Assembly (NCBI GenBank): GCA_030549495.1
Contig: JAUIRK010000925.1
Coordinates: forward strand, 992,001 to 1,056,000
DNA from: Nectonema munidae
Taxonomy: Eukaryota; Nematomorpha; Nectonematoida; Nectonematidae
DNA: 64,000 bases
Direction: 5' to 3'
Shown here: in pieces, positions 21,101-28,560 of the stretch
How positions within the stretch are numbered: position 1 is the stretch's first letter
Layout: each line of letters starts with the position of its first letter
Position numbers and translations under genes: made by a program
Notes under the pieces: model-generated
The model's input: the letters and a program-made list of their open reading frames with translations, nothing else
Told to the model about the DNA's origin: nothing
The model's database searches: none

Positions 21101-23969
21101 ACTTTTTTTAAATAAACTTTTTTTGAAGAGCTGATTTTTTAGCAGCAATACAACTTTTCATACTTTTTTTTGTAATAAGTCGTTTATTGTATATATTTAA
21201 ATATTTACAGGAATAAAGTTTTTTGGCCGAAAACTTTGCATGACATTTTTAATAAGTAAATATATAAATGAATTTTTTCTATAAATATAAAAGAATACAT
21301 TGTACATTATTACTAATATAAAAATTAGTGATTATTGGTTTATATTTTTACCACTTAATTCCATACAATGATAAGAATAATAACACAAATGTGAGATAGA
21401 TCATTTTCCATTAAAAGCTATATGGTAATATCTTCTAATACATATCCAAAGGGGATAAAATTCGTTATAAAATTCGAATAAAATAAAAATCATGGACAAT
21501 AAAATCATGATAATCATCTTATTGTTATGATTCCATTTTTATTTTTACATCTCAGATAAAAACTTCACACATTTAAACGCAAAACTTTTACAGTATGAGA
21601 TTTTATCGATTTTTTCAACCAATTTTAAGCATAAAAATCTCCCTCTTCTTTAATTTAAATAGGTGCTGCTCTAAATCCTATTACCTGGCTACGCTCCGTT
21701 CATGATCAGAAACCGAATCAATGACGATCCGCTCCATAATCACGCCTTAGCCGCTAGACCACCTGCCGACACAAGAATTTTATTTTAAAGCATATGTGTA
21801 CTTCATTCATACATTCTTTATTTCTAAAGTTCCAACTCATTCCTCAATATGAAAACAACCCCCATTTCACCGTCGATAAAATTTGAATCACAGCAAATGG
21901 AACTTTTCATAGAAGCTTCATCTTAAATGCAATCAACTTTATAAACGTATTAATTTCCATTTTTATCACGCATTTTGTTTCAATTTAAGAATAAACTTTG
22001 AAAAAAAATTCTTTCATATTGAAACAGATTAGGAAAGGTTTTTTTAATATGATTAATTAAAACAAAGAGAATTAATTATTACTAACTGTGGCCTGTATTC
22101 GGATACGACATGTATTTTTGTATTAAAAATCCGCCCTGGAAACTTGGTAAAAGTATAGAATGAGTCAGTTAGTTACCTAGTAATAATTGAATTGATCGAT
22201 ATTATTTGTTCTAAAATGAAATTTTGTTTGATTAACATGAGCAAATTGCTTAATTCACTAAACTCAATCTAAGCAACAACTAACAATCCAACTAACTAAC
22301 TTAGCTAAAGTATAAGATACTTCTATTTAGATATATTGCAGATAACGCACCTCACAGAAATTGACTACATTACATTTTTGTGAAAGGCATATTAGAATAG
22401 TGTGAATAAATATTCATAACTCACCTTGAATCTCTCCAGTTCCAAGTGGAGATGAGTTGCCAATTACAATATTTTGCTTACAACAAAAGCTTCATTTTCC
22501 AGACTAAAAAGAGCTTCACCACATAGTGAATGATATAAAACTTACTAGAACTTAAAGCATCAGGCCGATCATTGGCGACTGTTGATTGATTCTTCTTTAA
22601 AAAGTTTCAAGACTGTTTGTTTTGTTTCACAACAATATATCCATCTATCCATATTCGATAGTATATTCAATTAAAAGTAGACTATATAAAGTTAACATTT
22701 TTGCTAGACAAGATGCATCTATCCCTATTGGATAGTTGTTCAATTAAAAGTAGACTATATATAAGGGTAATATTTTGCTAGGCAAGATCATATATAATGA
22801 GCATATATGGAGTATATGCGCTAATTTTAAGGTGCTCAGAATTCTACTATAATTACAAGATACTAAGCATTGTATGTTATGCTCTTCTAGTGGTAGCTAT
22901 AAAATTGAAAGGCCGAAAAAAACTCTTCAGGCTGGTGTCTCACTAACCTAAAGTACGCTTGTCTTGTCTTTAGTGAAAAATCCTCTCTCTCTCTCTCCTC
23001 CTCACCTCACATTGAACGTGGCCTCAAGAAGAAGAAAGACTTTATTTAAAATATTTTTCTGGGAAAAAAATATATATCTACATAGCATAATCAGTTCAAC
23101 TTATAAAAAAAAATAAGATCATACATCAAGCAAGTTAGCACCCAAAGGTTTATGAAAAGCGATATAAGGAAATCTAACTTTATATATGATGCAGAATGTA
23201 TGCAGAAAGTTGAAGTTTCCCAAGCTATCAAGTAAAAGGGGCGTTCGTGTTTGTTAAAAATTTGTTAAACTCAAAAATAATCTAATAACTGTCATTCATT
23301 AAAATTTTATTTTACAAAAAAGTGTTATTTCACGCGAAATTCATTTCTAGATCCGCACTTGAGAATCGGTTTTTATAATTTTTCCTATAAATGTGGAAAA
23401 CATACAAAAAATAATGTCAATTTTAAAATTTGCACATCAAATATCATAAAAGAAAACTAAAATTTATAATGAAACAAAAAAATTGTCAAAATTTGTAAGC
23501 CAGTAATTTGTCGAATAAAAATATGAGACGAGAAAGAGAGAAAAACTAGCAAATTCTAAAGGATGTGAGGTGTAGAAAAGTGAAACCAAAAATTGGAAGG
23601 GAGAAAAATTGACATGACATGAAGAGAATCAAAATTGGATAATTTGGAAAGCTAAAAATATATAAGTTTAAGGCGATAGTTTGGTTTGAAAAAACGATCG
23701 CACTCCTGATGTTGTCGTGGATCTAAAAGCATGTAGACAAATATCGAATTTTTGAATCTTACGGTGTGCAAAAAGGCGGTGAAGAATAAAATTTGTAGGA
23801 TGAGACGAAGTAATTTCACGAGTATTCCAGCATGATTATTTTCCCTGTTGTCATGATTACTCCAATTACACACCTCCATCATTGTTCTTAGCTTGTAAAA
23901 TAATCGGTGTGGTGCGATTGCATTATCATCGTTGCGATATTGAAAGAAAAGGGAGCGTATAGGCTGCAT
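2822..23969 (-). CDS. beat: Beat-like two-Ig axon-guidance protein gene (six exons)
   Basis: Whole-gene entry. The exons are 23763-23969, 14301-14337, 10214-10428, 7133-7286, 5646-5784 and 2822-3113, with intron phases 0, 1, 0, 1, 2; the predicted product is 347 residues. Beat proteins are arthropod cell-surface or secreted Ig proteins that bind Sidestep-family partners and control motor-axon defasciculation (family knowledge). The predicted order is a hydrophobic signal segment (about residues 48-67), a short linker, Ig1 (Cys113, Trp129, Asp-x-Gly-x-Tyr-x-Cys ending at Cys187), Ig2 (Cys226, Trp239, Cys287), then a hydrophobic run near 306-324 and a short polar tail. Several N-glycosylation sequons fit an extracellular protein. 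Exons 3-6 are firm; exons 1 and 2 rest on splice sites, phase and signal-like content. I cannot say which Beat paralogue this is. The introns carry LINE, hAT, MITE and SINE remnants. Confidence 0.75.
3370..4875 (+). mobile_element. LINE-A copy 1 (non-LTR retrotransposon, 5' truncated)
   Basis: 5'-truncated LINE inserted in beat-like intron 5, antisense to the gene. Coding similarity begins near 3370-3396 and continues into the reverse transcriptase. The 3' end holds a short stem-loop (4819-4831) overlapping the stop codon, then AATAAA and a tail of about four TTATG/TATGT units (about 4852-4874). A short tandem tail instead of poly(A) is typical of CR1/L2/RTE-like LINEs. No endonuclease or ORF1 is present. 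The uninterrupted 463-codon frame suggests it is the youngest of the four LINE-A copies here. Confidence 0.9.
3437..4828 (+). CDS. LINE-A reverse transcriptase (partial ORF2)
   Basis: A 463-codon open frame encoding the RT and C-terminal region of a non-LTR retrotransposon polyprotein. Visible parts, in order: the fingers motif ending Asn-Tyr-Arg-Pro-Ile-Ser (near residue 33), motif A Leu-Asp-Phe-Gln-Lys-Ala-Phe-Asp (Asp100), motif B Gly-Ile-Pro-Gln-Gly-Ser-Val-Leu-Gly-Pro, and motif C Tyr-Ala-Asp-Asp (186-189). A thumb and C-terminal region follow with Leu-Val-Arg-Pro-Val-Leu-Glu-Tyr and a Trp-Asn-Gly-Leu-Pro motif. All three catalytic Asp positions look intact. The first codon of the frame is GTG and similarity extends upstream of it, so this is a truncated polyprotein and not a natural start. 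Confidence 0.9.
   Translation: MERKLPESWKLSCVSPVFKKGEKKLITNYRPISVINIIFKVLESIIKDKVVDHLDKNNLISRQQHGFLPKKSTITNLIEFSNEFSLEMNISKTVNIIYLDFQKAFDTVPHERLLLKLKSYGIGENLIEWFKDYIFNRKFIVRLNGLCSSTSEIISGIPQGSVLGPVFFSMFINDICDDLKSNIKIYADDIKLFKGSKGEGTKNIQNDLYKIYRWSKEWDMQLNINKCYHLQIGKKEDASFYIGGTKLNQVEKHNDLGLIVDSKFCFSDHVLDVVKKAFTILHILNNTFILSEIEISLYLYKSLVRPVLEYANVIFGSSSIINIRKIEKVQKVFTKHLKGMQNLCYIERLQKIDLPSLYYRSLRNEMISIFNIVKGNMKIDEEVLPEYSKRISRSHLLKFAPESFQSKYRSRYLIQRAYNHWNGLPNEVVNSINLKKNSMNFGKTKDLPFVEKYAIFDAILIGC
4876..5645. other. beat-like intron 5 remainder, no gene seen
   Basis: AT-rich intron sequence between LINE-A copy 1 and exon 5. A short TA run lies near 5321-5334. Nothing else is recognised. Confidence 0.5.
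5646..5784 (-). CDS. beat: beat-like exon 5 (first half of Ig2)
   Basis: The acceptor is AGAATTACCAG. Two bases complete the split Asn codon (phase 1 entry), followed by 45 codons and two bases (phase 2 exit) at a GTAACA donor. The frame gives Phe-Ile-Cys (Cys226), an Asn-Ser-Ser sequon, then Ile-Lys-Trp-Gln-Met-Asn-Gly (Trp239), the B and C strands of a second Ig domain as in Beat proteins. A stop follows in frame four bases into the intron, consistent with the exon ending there. Confidence 0.8.
6060..6840. repeat. Degenerate tandem repeat in beat-like intron 4
   Basis: Related segments recur several times: 'TGATTGACATTTTC' or 'TTGATCGATAATTG' (near 6120, 6368, 6657, 6800), 'GAAATGAGCATCGT' (6427, 6703), and 'TATTTTATTTAAAATATGAA' variants (6460, 6595). 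Spacing is irregular, roughly 120-300 bases. The copies are old and diverged. They lie between exons 5 and 4. Confidence 0.55.
7133..7286 (-). CDS. beat: beat-like exon 4 (second half of Ig1)
   Basis: The acceptor is TTTAAATATTTCAG and the donor GTAAGA, with entry phase 0 and exit phase 1. It has 51 codons plus one base. It carries the Ig F-strand motif Asp-Glu-Gly-Phe-Tyr-Thr-Cys (Cys187), which pairs with Cys113 of exon 3. Two N-glycosylation sequons (Asn-Gly-Ser, Asn-Ile-Thr) precede it. The exon ends after the G strand (Met-Lys-Val-Ile), so the intron falls at the Ig1/Ig2 border. Confidence 0.85.
7287..8599. other. beat-like intron 3, first part
   Basis: AT-rich. An 83-codon frame at 7701-7952 has no motif I recognise. 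It could be the decayed upstream part of the hAT remnant that follows, but nothing proves it. Confidence 0.4.
8600..8846 (+). mobile_element. hAT transposon remnant (C-terminal dimerisation motif and end)
   Basis: From 8631 the plus strand reads Ala-Ala-Leu-Thr-Ile-Gly-Ile-Ser-Thr-Ala-Ser-Cys-Glu-Arg-Ser-Phe-Ser-Ile-Leu-Lys-Arg, the hallmark of the hAT C-terminal dimerisation domain; a stop and frame breaks follow. About 150 bases downstream, 8833-8846 reads TAGCGCGGGCTCTG, whose complement begins CAGAG, as hAT inverted repeats do. A 13/14 match to this end occurs at 53367-53380. The 5' part is not recognisable. It lies in intron 3, antisense to the beat-like gene. Confidence 0.65.
9100..9480. 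repeat. Three-unit degenerate tandem repeat
   Basis: Three diverged units begin near 9120, 9240 and 9400. Each opens with a T-run plus GA(C/T)AGGTT or GTCAGGTT, then a Ga.T(T/C)ATTTT-like stretch, an A-run, ATCACCA (units 1 and 3), and closes with CATACTTGAAAT or a close variant. The period is about 120-160 bases. It lies in beat-like intron 3. Confidence 0.55.
9481..10213. other. beat-like intron 3, last part
   Basis: AT-rich intron sequence with no recognisable element up to exon 3. Confidence 0.5.
10214..10428 (-). CDS. beat: beat-like exon 3 (first half of Ig1)
   Basis: The acceptor is TATTTTTTCAG and the donor is GTAAGA after a CAA codon, phase 0. The 71 codons hold the Beat signature of Ig1: Val-Pro-Asp-Leu-Gln-Leu-Gln-Val, then a Pro..Val..Gly-Gly motif, the first Ig cysteine (residue 113), and Trp-Tyr at 129-130 after Ser-Ile-Glu. 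Beat Ig1 domains typically read Cys-x-Tyr-Asp/Val... Ser-Val-Lys-Trp-Tyr at this place, which is the basis of the family call. The frame runs past the donor for about 11 codons before a stop; this is read-through into the intron, not part of the protein. Confidence 0.85.
10429..14300. other. beat-like intron 2
   Basis: 3.9 kb of AT-rich intron. A C-rich patch near 10660-10690 (clusters of CCCCTCC) resembles ends of hAT-like non-autonomous elements elsewhere in the window. The minus ORFs at 11406-11825, 11801-12031 and 12735-12932 carry no recognisable domain, and the last starts at TTG rather than ATG. A dispersed repeat core lies at 13208-13233. Confidence 0.5.
13208..13233 (+). repeat. Dispersed repeat core (CCAAGCT family)
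   Basis: The motif TGCCTCCGAAGCTTTGCC, followed by AAGCTTCC, recurs in diverged form at 15444-15470 (+), 30501-30527 (-) and 53886-53908 (-). The shared core is TTTGCCAAGCT with an AT-rich flank. The element type is unknown; it could be a MITE end. Confidence 0.5.
14301..14337 (-). CDS. beat: beat-like exon 2 (37-base micro-exon, predicted)
   Basis: A 37-base segment flanked by an excellent acceptor (long pyrimidine run ending in TTTGTCAG just upstream) and a perfect GTAAGT donor. It is too short to appear as an ORF. Entered in phase 0 it reads twelve codons (Arg-Asp-Gly-Glu-Leu-Ser-Glu-His-Ser-Arg-Gln-Arg) and leaves one base, so it ends in phase 1, which is precisely what exon 3 needs. The split codon CAT gives His82. 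It contributes a polar linker between the signal segment and Ig1. No other arrangement I found links exon 1 to exon 3 in frame. Confidence 0.6.
14338..15514. other. beat-like intron 1, proximal part
   Basis: 14390-14600 is less AT-rich than its surroundings, with several CG dinucleotides, and looks unique rather than repetitive. No open frame or element is recognised in it. The second CCAAGCT-family core lies at 15444-15470. Confidence 0.45.
15444..15470 (+). repeat. Dispersed repeat core (CCAAGCT family)
   Basis: GGGGCCTTGCCAAGCTCCTA with AT-rich flanks. It is closest to the minus-strand copy at 30501-30527, which shares AAGCTCCTAATA. Confidence 0.45.
15515..15803 (+). mobile_element. LINE-A copy 2 (3' end only)
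   Basis: Decayed 3' end of the LINE at 3370-4875. Translation in shifting frames gives Trp-Asn-Ala-Leu (counterpart of Trp-Asn-Gly-Leu-Pro) and Phe-Lys-Asn-Arg-Leu-Asp-Glu-Phe-Trp-Lys. The 3' UTR then shows the conserved stem-loop (AGGC, five T, GCCT; 15752-15764), TTAATAAATTAGG and a short TTATGTTATATT tail. Several frame breaks are present. It lies in beat-like intron 1, antisense. Confidence 0.75.
15804..19249. other. beat-like intron 1, middle part
   Basis: No gene is supported. 16560-17000 is notably richer in G+C and CG dinucleotides than the rest of the window and looks unique. On the minus strand a strong donor (GCG then GTAAGT, boundary 16485/16484) ends a short open frame (16485-16571) with a Ser-Phe-Phe-Leu-Leu-Val-Gly-Leu-Ala run in phase 0, but it has no ATG. 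A CA microsatellite lies at 18119-18134. The ORF at 16604-16816 starts at GTG and has no recognised content. Confidence 0.4.
18119..18134. repeat. (CA)n microsatellite
   Basis: About eight CA dinucleotides in a row, followed by a TA-rich stretch. Confidence 0.9.
19250..20004 (+). mobile_element. LINE endonuclease/linker remnant
   Basis: The frame at 19313-19525 reads Thr-Pro-Ile-Asp-Asn-Ile-Phe-Ile-Asn followed by Phe-Ser-Val-Phe-Asn-Ser-Asp, like the end of a LINE apurinic endonuclease where an Asp-Asn-Ile-Phe motif precedes the Ser-Asp-His site; here the His region is replaced by a TTC-repeat expansion (about 19452-19473). The frame at 19714-20004 (Lys-Ala-Arg-Asn-Thr-Leu-Phe-Asn-Lys-Leu-Lys) resembles the linker between endonuclease and RT. 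No RT follows. The family cannot be assigned. It lies in beat-like intron 1. Confidence 0.5.
19452..19473. repeat. (TTC)n microsatellite
   Basis: About seven TTC units inside the LINE endonuclease remnant. Confidence 0.85.
20005..20882. other. Intron 1 sequence with a C-rich patch
   Basis: 20341-20425 holds GCAAGGGGCAAAGGGGG followed by a 14-base C run (20397-20410), similar in style to hAT-like non-autonomous element ends. Nothing else is recognised. Confidence 0.4.
20883..21245. mobile_element. Tc1/mariner-like MITE or deletion derivative
   Basis: About 360 bases bounded by inverted repeats: CATGCAAAAGTTTTCGG at 20889-20905, and the complement of CATGCAAAGTTTTCGG at 21227-21242. They differ only in the length of one A run. 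The TGCAAAAGTTTTCGG type of end, preceded by CAGTGG on the left, is typical of Tc1/mariner elements. The inside holds no recognisable transposase and the right outer end is eroded, so the TA duplication cannot be confirmed. Confidence 0.65.
21246..21689. other. Intron 1 sequence, no element recognised
   Basis: AT-rich; nothing recognised. Confidence 0.45.
21690..21772 (-). repeat. tRNA-like SINE head or tRNA pseudogene
   Basis: Read on the minus strand, 21761-21750 is TGGTCTAGCGGC, a near-perfect RNA polymerase III A box, followed by TAAGGCG. A B-box-like GATTCGGTTTC lies at 21719-21709 (about 8 of 11 consensus positions). The anticodon and acceptor stems do not fold convincingly, so this is a tRNA-derived SINE head or a pseudogene, not a working tRNA. 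A related A-box sequence preceded by a similar GTCTGCAG leader is at 41401-41430. Confidence 0.55.
21773..22641. other. Intron 1 sequence, no element recognised
   Basis: AT-rich; possibly includes the body of the tRNA-like SINE, but I cannot mark its end. Confidence 0.4.
22642..22789. repeat. Two-copy tandem duplication (about 74-base unit)
   Basis: The first unit starts at 22642 and the second at 22716. Both contain CATCTATCC, a TATT(C/G)GATAGT segment, CAATTAAAAGTAGACTATAT and TTTTGCTAG(A/G)CAAGAT. The copies differ by point changes and small gaps. Confidence 0.85.
22790..23762. other. Intron 1, distal part
   Basis: Contains a (CT)n run at 22983-22997. No element is recognised. The sequence ends at the exon 1 donor. 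Confidence 0.5.
23763..23969 (-). CDS. beat: beat-like exon 1 (signal sequence, predicted)
   Basis: The open frame starts at an ATG (23969-23967), with further Met codons at residues 30 and 31. It runs 69 codons to a strong donor (ACC then GTAAGA, intron beginning at 23762), phase 0. Residues 48-67 are a Leu/Ile/Phe-rich hydrophobic segment ending in Phe-Leu-His-Thr, as expected for a signal peptide or signal anchor. Starting at Met30 or Met31 would place that segment nearer the N terminus, so the true start is open. Local composition is less AT-biased than the surrounding intron. The link to the gene is inferred: the exon ends in phase 0, exactly the phase the 37-base exon 2 needs. The frame after the donor (23762-23652) is treated as intron. 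Confidence 0.5.
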
Positions 23970-26900
23970 TTCGATTCAATAGGCAGTGGGGAAATGAGAC
24001 TGTTCCCTTTCAAGAATCGTGTATTGGATTGAAATCTTACGCGATAATCTGCGCGCTTTCCTTTTCATTAAGAAGGGATTGTTTTGTGGGTGGCAAGATT
24101 AATATCTTGAGATGTAGAGGAAAGGCGCTTTCTTTTCTTTTAGGGCTTTGTGGTTTGGCTGTGCAGAACGGTGACTGTTTGTGATGCAGGTATCCTAAAT
24201 TAAGGGAAGGGTAAACATCGCGGGTCCTTCAATTCCTTGTATTAATGAATAAACCTAGCATTGATGTTAAATACTTGATCTTGTTGAATCAAGACATCGT
24301 AAAAGTGTGGCTAGATATTTTCTTGGAGAAGTACACAAACTTTCATGCTGCATTCCAGCCCATTACTTAGAGTCCGAAAGACCTTAATGATGCTTGAGCC
24401 CCTGAGACAAAGACTGTTAAATGTGCATTTGTATATCTACGTATGTGTACATTGGACCACAGGAAGAACAAACACCCTATATCTGGTTAATAAGGCTCAC
24501 CCCAAAATGTTCATATGAATCAAAATCACTCCAAAGTACCTTTATCACGGACTGCTGTTTTGTTTCTTTAAATTAGGGTTGTTATTAAAAGCACAAAAAT
24601 TAAAGCATTGGAATTTTTAAAACCCCTAATTATAAACTATTTATGTTGTAAGGAGAGACACCCCTTGCGGTTTTTATCAAGATAAACACCCTAAACTTTT
24701 CTTATGAATAAGAAATACCTTAAAAGCGTTTCTTGTGAAGAACAACCACACTGAAATATTCAGGGCGCTTGTTTTTCCCGTGATCCGTATTTTATATGCG
24801 CATGTGTGTCACTTTCTTACCTTTGAGAGTGTAATGATTTAAACGTGTTTTAGTCTTTCTTTGTGCGTACGTTTGTTAGTTGAATATAAACGAATCCATT
24901 TCTATTTACTAACTTTATATAAGGTGAAATCATTAAAAATAATATGTTTCGACAAGGTCGTTTAATTATGTTGTAAAATTTGAAGACATATAAATATAGG
25001 ACTTGGTTTAACACTGAGTAAAGTTGACGATAGTTGTTGTTTCACACCTAGTGCTCTATTGAAAGTTGCTATACAAATGTCCGAATATGGCACAATTATC
25101 TTCCACCTTTACATTTCCGTACACATGTCTTTTGTTACAATTCATTCTCAAATCCAAAATATAAGTAAAAATTCAAATGAAACTTAAAATTAAAAAAATT
25201 ATTGAAAAAAGAAAGCTATTCACCTTTTTTAGAAAATATAACAAAGCATAAGGAATTTAAGGAATGAATTTTTTAATACGTCTCGTTGACTTTTCAATTT
25301 TGGGTCCAGGAAGATCATTAATCGTTCAGACTTTTTTGATTTAATAGAGCAGTGTGCCTTCTCGAAAAATATGGACTTAGAGTACGGCACACATAACATC
25401 AACTGAGCTCCAAGAAATAGCCTAAATTTGTTTTATACTTTTGATGAATAAAGTATTGATTATAATGGAGATTTATTGTCGCCACGATTAATTTGAAAAC
25501 GTTTTCTAGGGCCACTGCACACCCAACAGAGGCACTTGCAAGCCAACAGAATTTTCTTTGCAATGCACAACTGGTGTGTGATAGGGAGACTCTTATGGCA
25601 TAGCCTAATTCTTAAAATATTCAGAAAAAGGAGTTGCCTATATAGAAATGGTGTAGTAGTACTAAAAAATTTACCAACAACTATACAACAATCTGAGCAC
25701 ACACCTAAAGAAGAAGAATAAGTAGTGAAGTGCACTTTGTCAATTCTAACTGGAACTTGGAATTTACGGAAATAGAACTAAATAGTTTTTTTCATCCAAA
25801 GCCAACATTAATATTAAATCTCCTAATGAAATTAAAATGTTGAATAGAATAGCGCTATTTTCAAGCCAAAAATAAAGAGGATTGGCCTGAAAATATTTTC
25901 TAGGCGAGCAGTCTTATTTTTTTCATAGTTTTATTCTGATGAGCACTGTGGTTCGCTTTTCTTTTAAATTGCAGGCTATTTACGGCAAAATTTTAAAGTG
26001 GTATGATATAATTGCCTAATTAAAATTTTTATCTTAAAATATAACTTCTCGAAAGATAAAACATATTCTCTATGGTAAATGTCATTTACAAAGAGCAGTG
26101 AGAGTGATTTTTCGATCAAAGATAGATCAATATTCATTTATTATTTAAAAATATGCTTTTCCAATGTTAAAAGTCAAATATTTCTTATAATCAAAAAAGG
26201 AAGATATAAAGAGTAATATAAAAAGCTGTTAGCTGTATAAATTATTACTTAATTAAAAAATTAAAATAACCTTTAATTAAAGGATAAATAGTTACTAAAA
26301 ATCCTGTAAAGAGAAACAATAAAACAATTTTTAGAGACCGGTGAAGTCATTGATTGCATTTGCGTAAGAAATAATTAAGCGCTTTTTTTATACCTGAGTG
26401 AATTGTTTCTGAGAAAATATCGAATCATGAGAAATTAAAAGCAATGCTCGCCTTCCAACCAACGATCCCAGTATTTAGATAAACCCGACAGTTATAACTA
26501 AGTTTCTTGGAATTTTATTTACCTGGAATTTTATACAATTTTGATTTGAGCAAAACTTGATTATATATGTTTTTGGAAGCATAGAAGTTATTTTGGACAA
26601 TTATAATAATAAATAAAAAAAGAATAATACTTAAAAGAAATCAAAATTTTTCTTATGAAAATACAAATAACTTCAATGATAATAAAATTGATAAATAATC
26701 AATAATGATAATAATTAATTAAAGTGAGAGTGTCGAAAAACTAAAATTTAACACAAAAATGGCTCTAAATTTGGGAAAAATATACAAATCTAAAAATAAT
26801 GTTGGCAATAAAATGCATACCACTTATCTTTATCAACTTTGTAATCATTTATCAGAATGTGAAAAAACACAAATTCTTGAAATTATATTTCATTGCGCAT

Positions 26901-28289
26901 GTCAATAATTATGGCTAAAGAAGGACAAATTTATTGTAAGCGACAACGTCTCACACATCTCTAAAAAATGTCACTAAATATATAAGCGCTTGAAACAAAC
27001 CAAACTTTCAAAAAGGATTCCTTCCATTAGTCGATTTCACAATAGCATTCCTTTCTTTGTCGTCTCTTGTTTGTGTAATAATGCAACACGGATAAGGAAA
27101 GCATTTTATAAAGTTATTTATCCTCTTTTTGAGAGAAACTTTTCCTGCGTCATTTTATTGATTTTTAATTACACAATTTACCTTGTATTTGAGTCACCAG
27201 GTCAAAAGAAGTTTTGTCTTCCGAAATGACAACTGAAAATCTTCTTATTGTATTTTCATTCATCTTTTCTTAGCAGCCCAAAAGAAAATTGGAAATAACA
27301 TTTCAATAAATTATTATATGCTATTATATAATACGTGTAAATTATGCGACATTACAGCTTTAAAATGTAAAATCCAGTAAAATGTTTGCTACTTGCGCTT
27401 TCTTTGACACAACTTTTTAAAGACTTTTTAAGTTAATGAGTTAGTTGACTGGTTATTTAGGTAATTAGTATCATTAAAAATAAATTTCTTTTATTTTAAA
27501 ATTAAATGATTTCTTTCAATGTTACTAACCTACAGGTTAAGTAACAACCTAGTCAGCTTATTGGACACCGCTATCATTAATAAATTATTATTATTCATAA
27601 AAAAAAATAAGTTTTTTGTAATTTGTTTAAAAAATTTCTTTTGAATAAAAAATATAATAAAAGTAATTATTTAAGTATTTTAATGCGCTCTTTACTCCAT
27701 TTAATTAAAGTGTAGTTATCTTCTACTAATAAATTCTTTCTTTTACTAAGCGTTGTAGCCTACTAAGCAACGGCATTAACTGACAAATTTCACAAACTAA
27801 CTAAACCGAAATTGTTAAAATTAGGGTTGCGCAAAGTCAAACGTACACATTACAAAATCATGCTTCATAATAAACATTATAAACATTTTATAAATTCTAT
27901 TATAACTTTTGCTACGTAGTTTTTGCTAATCAAAATTTTAATTGTTTTTAGTTAATTTTTAGGTTCTAATTTCAAATATAAAATTCATTTTATCAATTAT
28001 ACAAGTTTTGTTACATATCACACATAGTTAATTTACTATATATTATGATGATTTAGTTTATTTCATAAAAAAGCGAGTAACATTAAAAAAAAGTATTTTT
28101 CGAGAGCATTGGGATATACAACTCTTTTTGTATGATCAAACAGAAGTCAGCCTTTTTTAATATTTATTCCATCAGCCTCGATATCTTTACTTGATAACTT
28201 TAATATTTTGATTAGAGCATTCTTCAAGTTCATCTTGAGTCTTGGAGATTAGCATGACGTTGATTAAACTGGATTTTAAGATAATGAAT
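23970..28289. other. Upstream flank of the beat-like gene, no gene seen
   Basis: 23970-24420 is less AT-rich and appears unique, as expected for a 5' UTR or promoter of a minus-strand gene starting at 23969; no TATA box or start site can be fixed. The overlapping ORFs at 25460-25735 (-) and 25536-25721 (+) carry no recognisable domain. The rest is AT-rich with no recognised element. Confidence 0.45.
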
Positions 28290-28560
28290 TTTATGCTCCT
28301 ATGGAAGGTAAAATATAAACATGTTCAAGTAAATTTGCCACATCTTTTTTGATTTTTTTAGAAATTCCTTTACAACTGCCATAAATTCATTCCATACTTT
28401 TTCTCTATTTAATTCATTGACTTCGAAAAGGCTTTGACAGTCTTGAGTTGTCTGATATTTCTATTTTTCACTTGATAAAAGAATCCTTATAAATCTTATG
28501 ATCAGTATGCACAACTTTGATTTCACTATCCATATTTTTTATGTTATTTCTTCACAGTTT
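28290..28560 (+). mobile_element. LINE reverse transcriptase remnant (RTE-like?)
   Basis: Near 28420-28445 the plus strand encodes Phe-Ile-Asp-Phe-Glu-Lys-Ala followed by Asp-Ser, with one base missing within the Phe codon before the Asp: RT motif A in the form typical of RTE-clade LINEs. Downstream, Ile-Leu-Ile-Asn-Leu-Met is compatible with the helix after motif A. No YADD box is recognisable. It is very decayed. Confidence 0.4.

Noticed and set aside
21690-21772. Functional tRNA gene on the minus strand
   Set aside because: The A and B boxes are recognisable, but the acceptor and anticodon arms do not pair.
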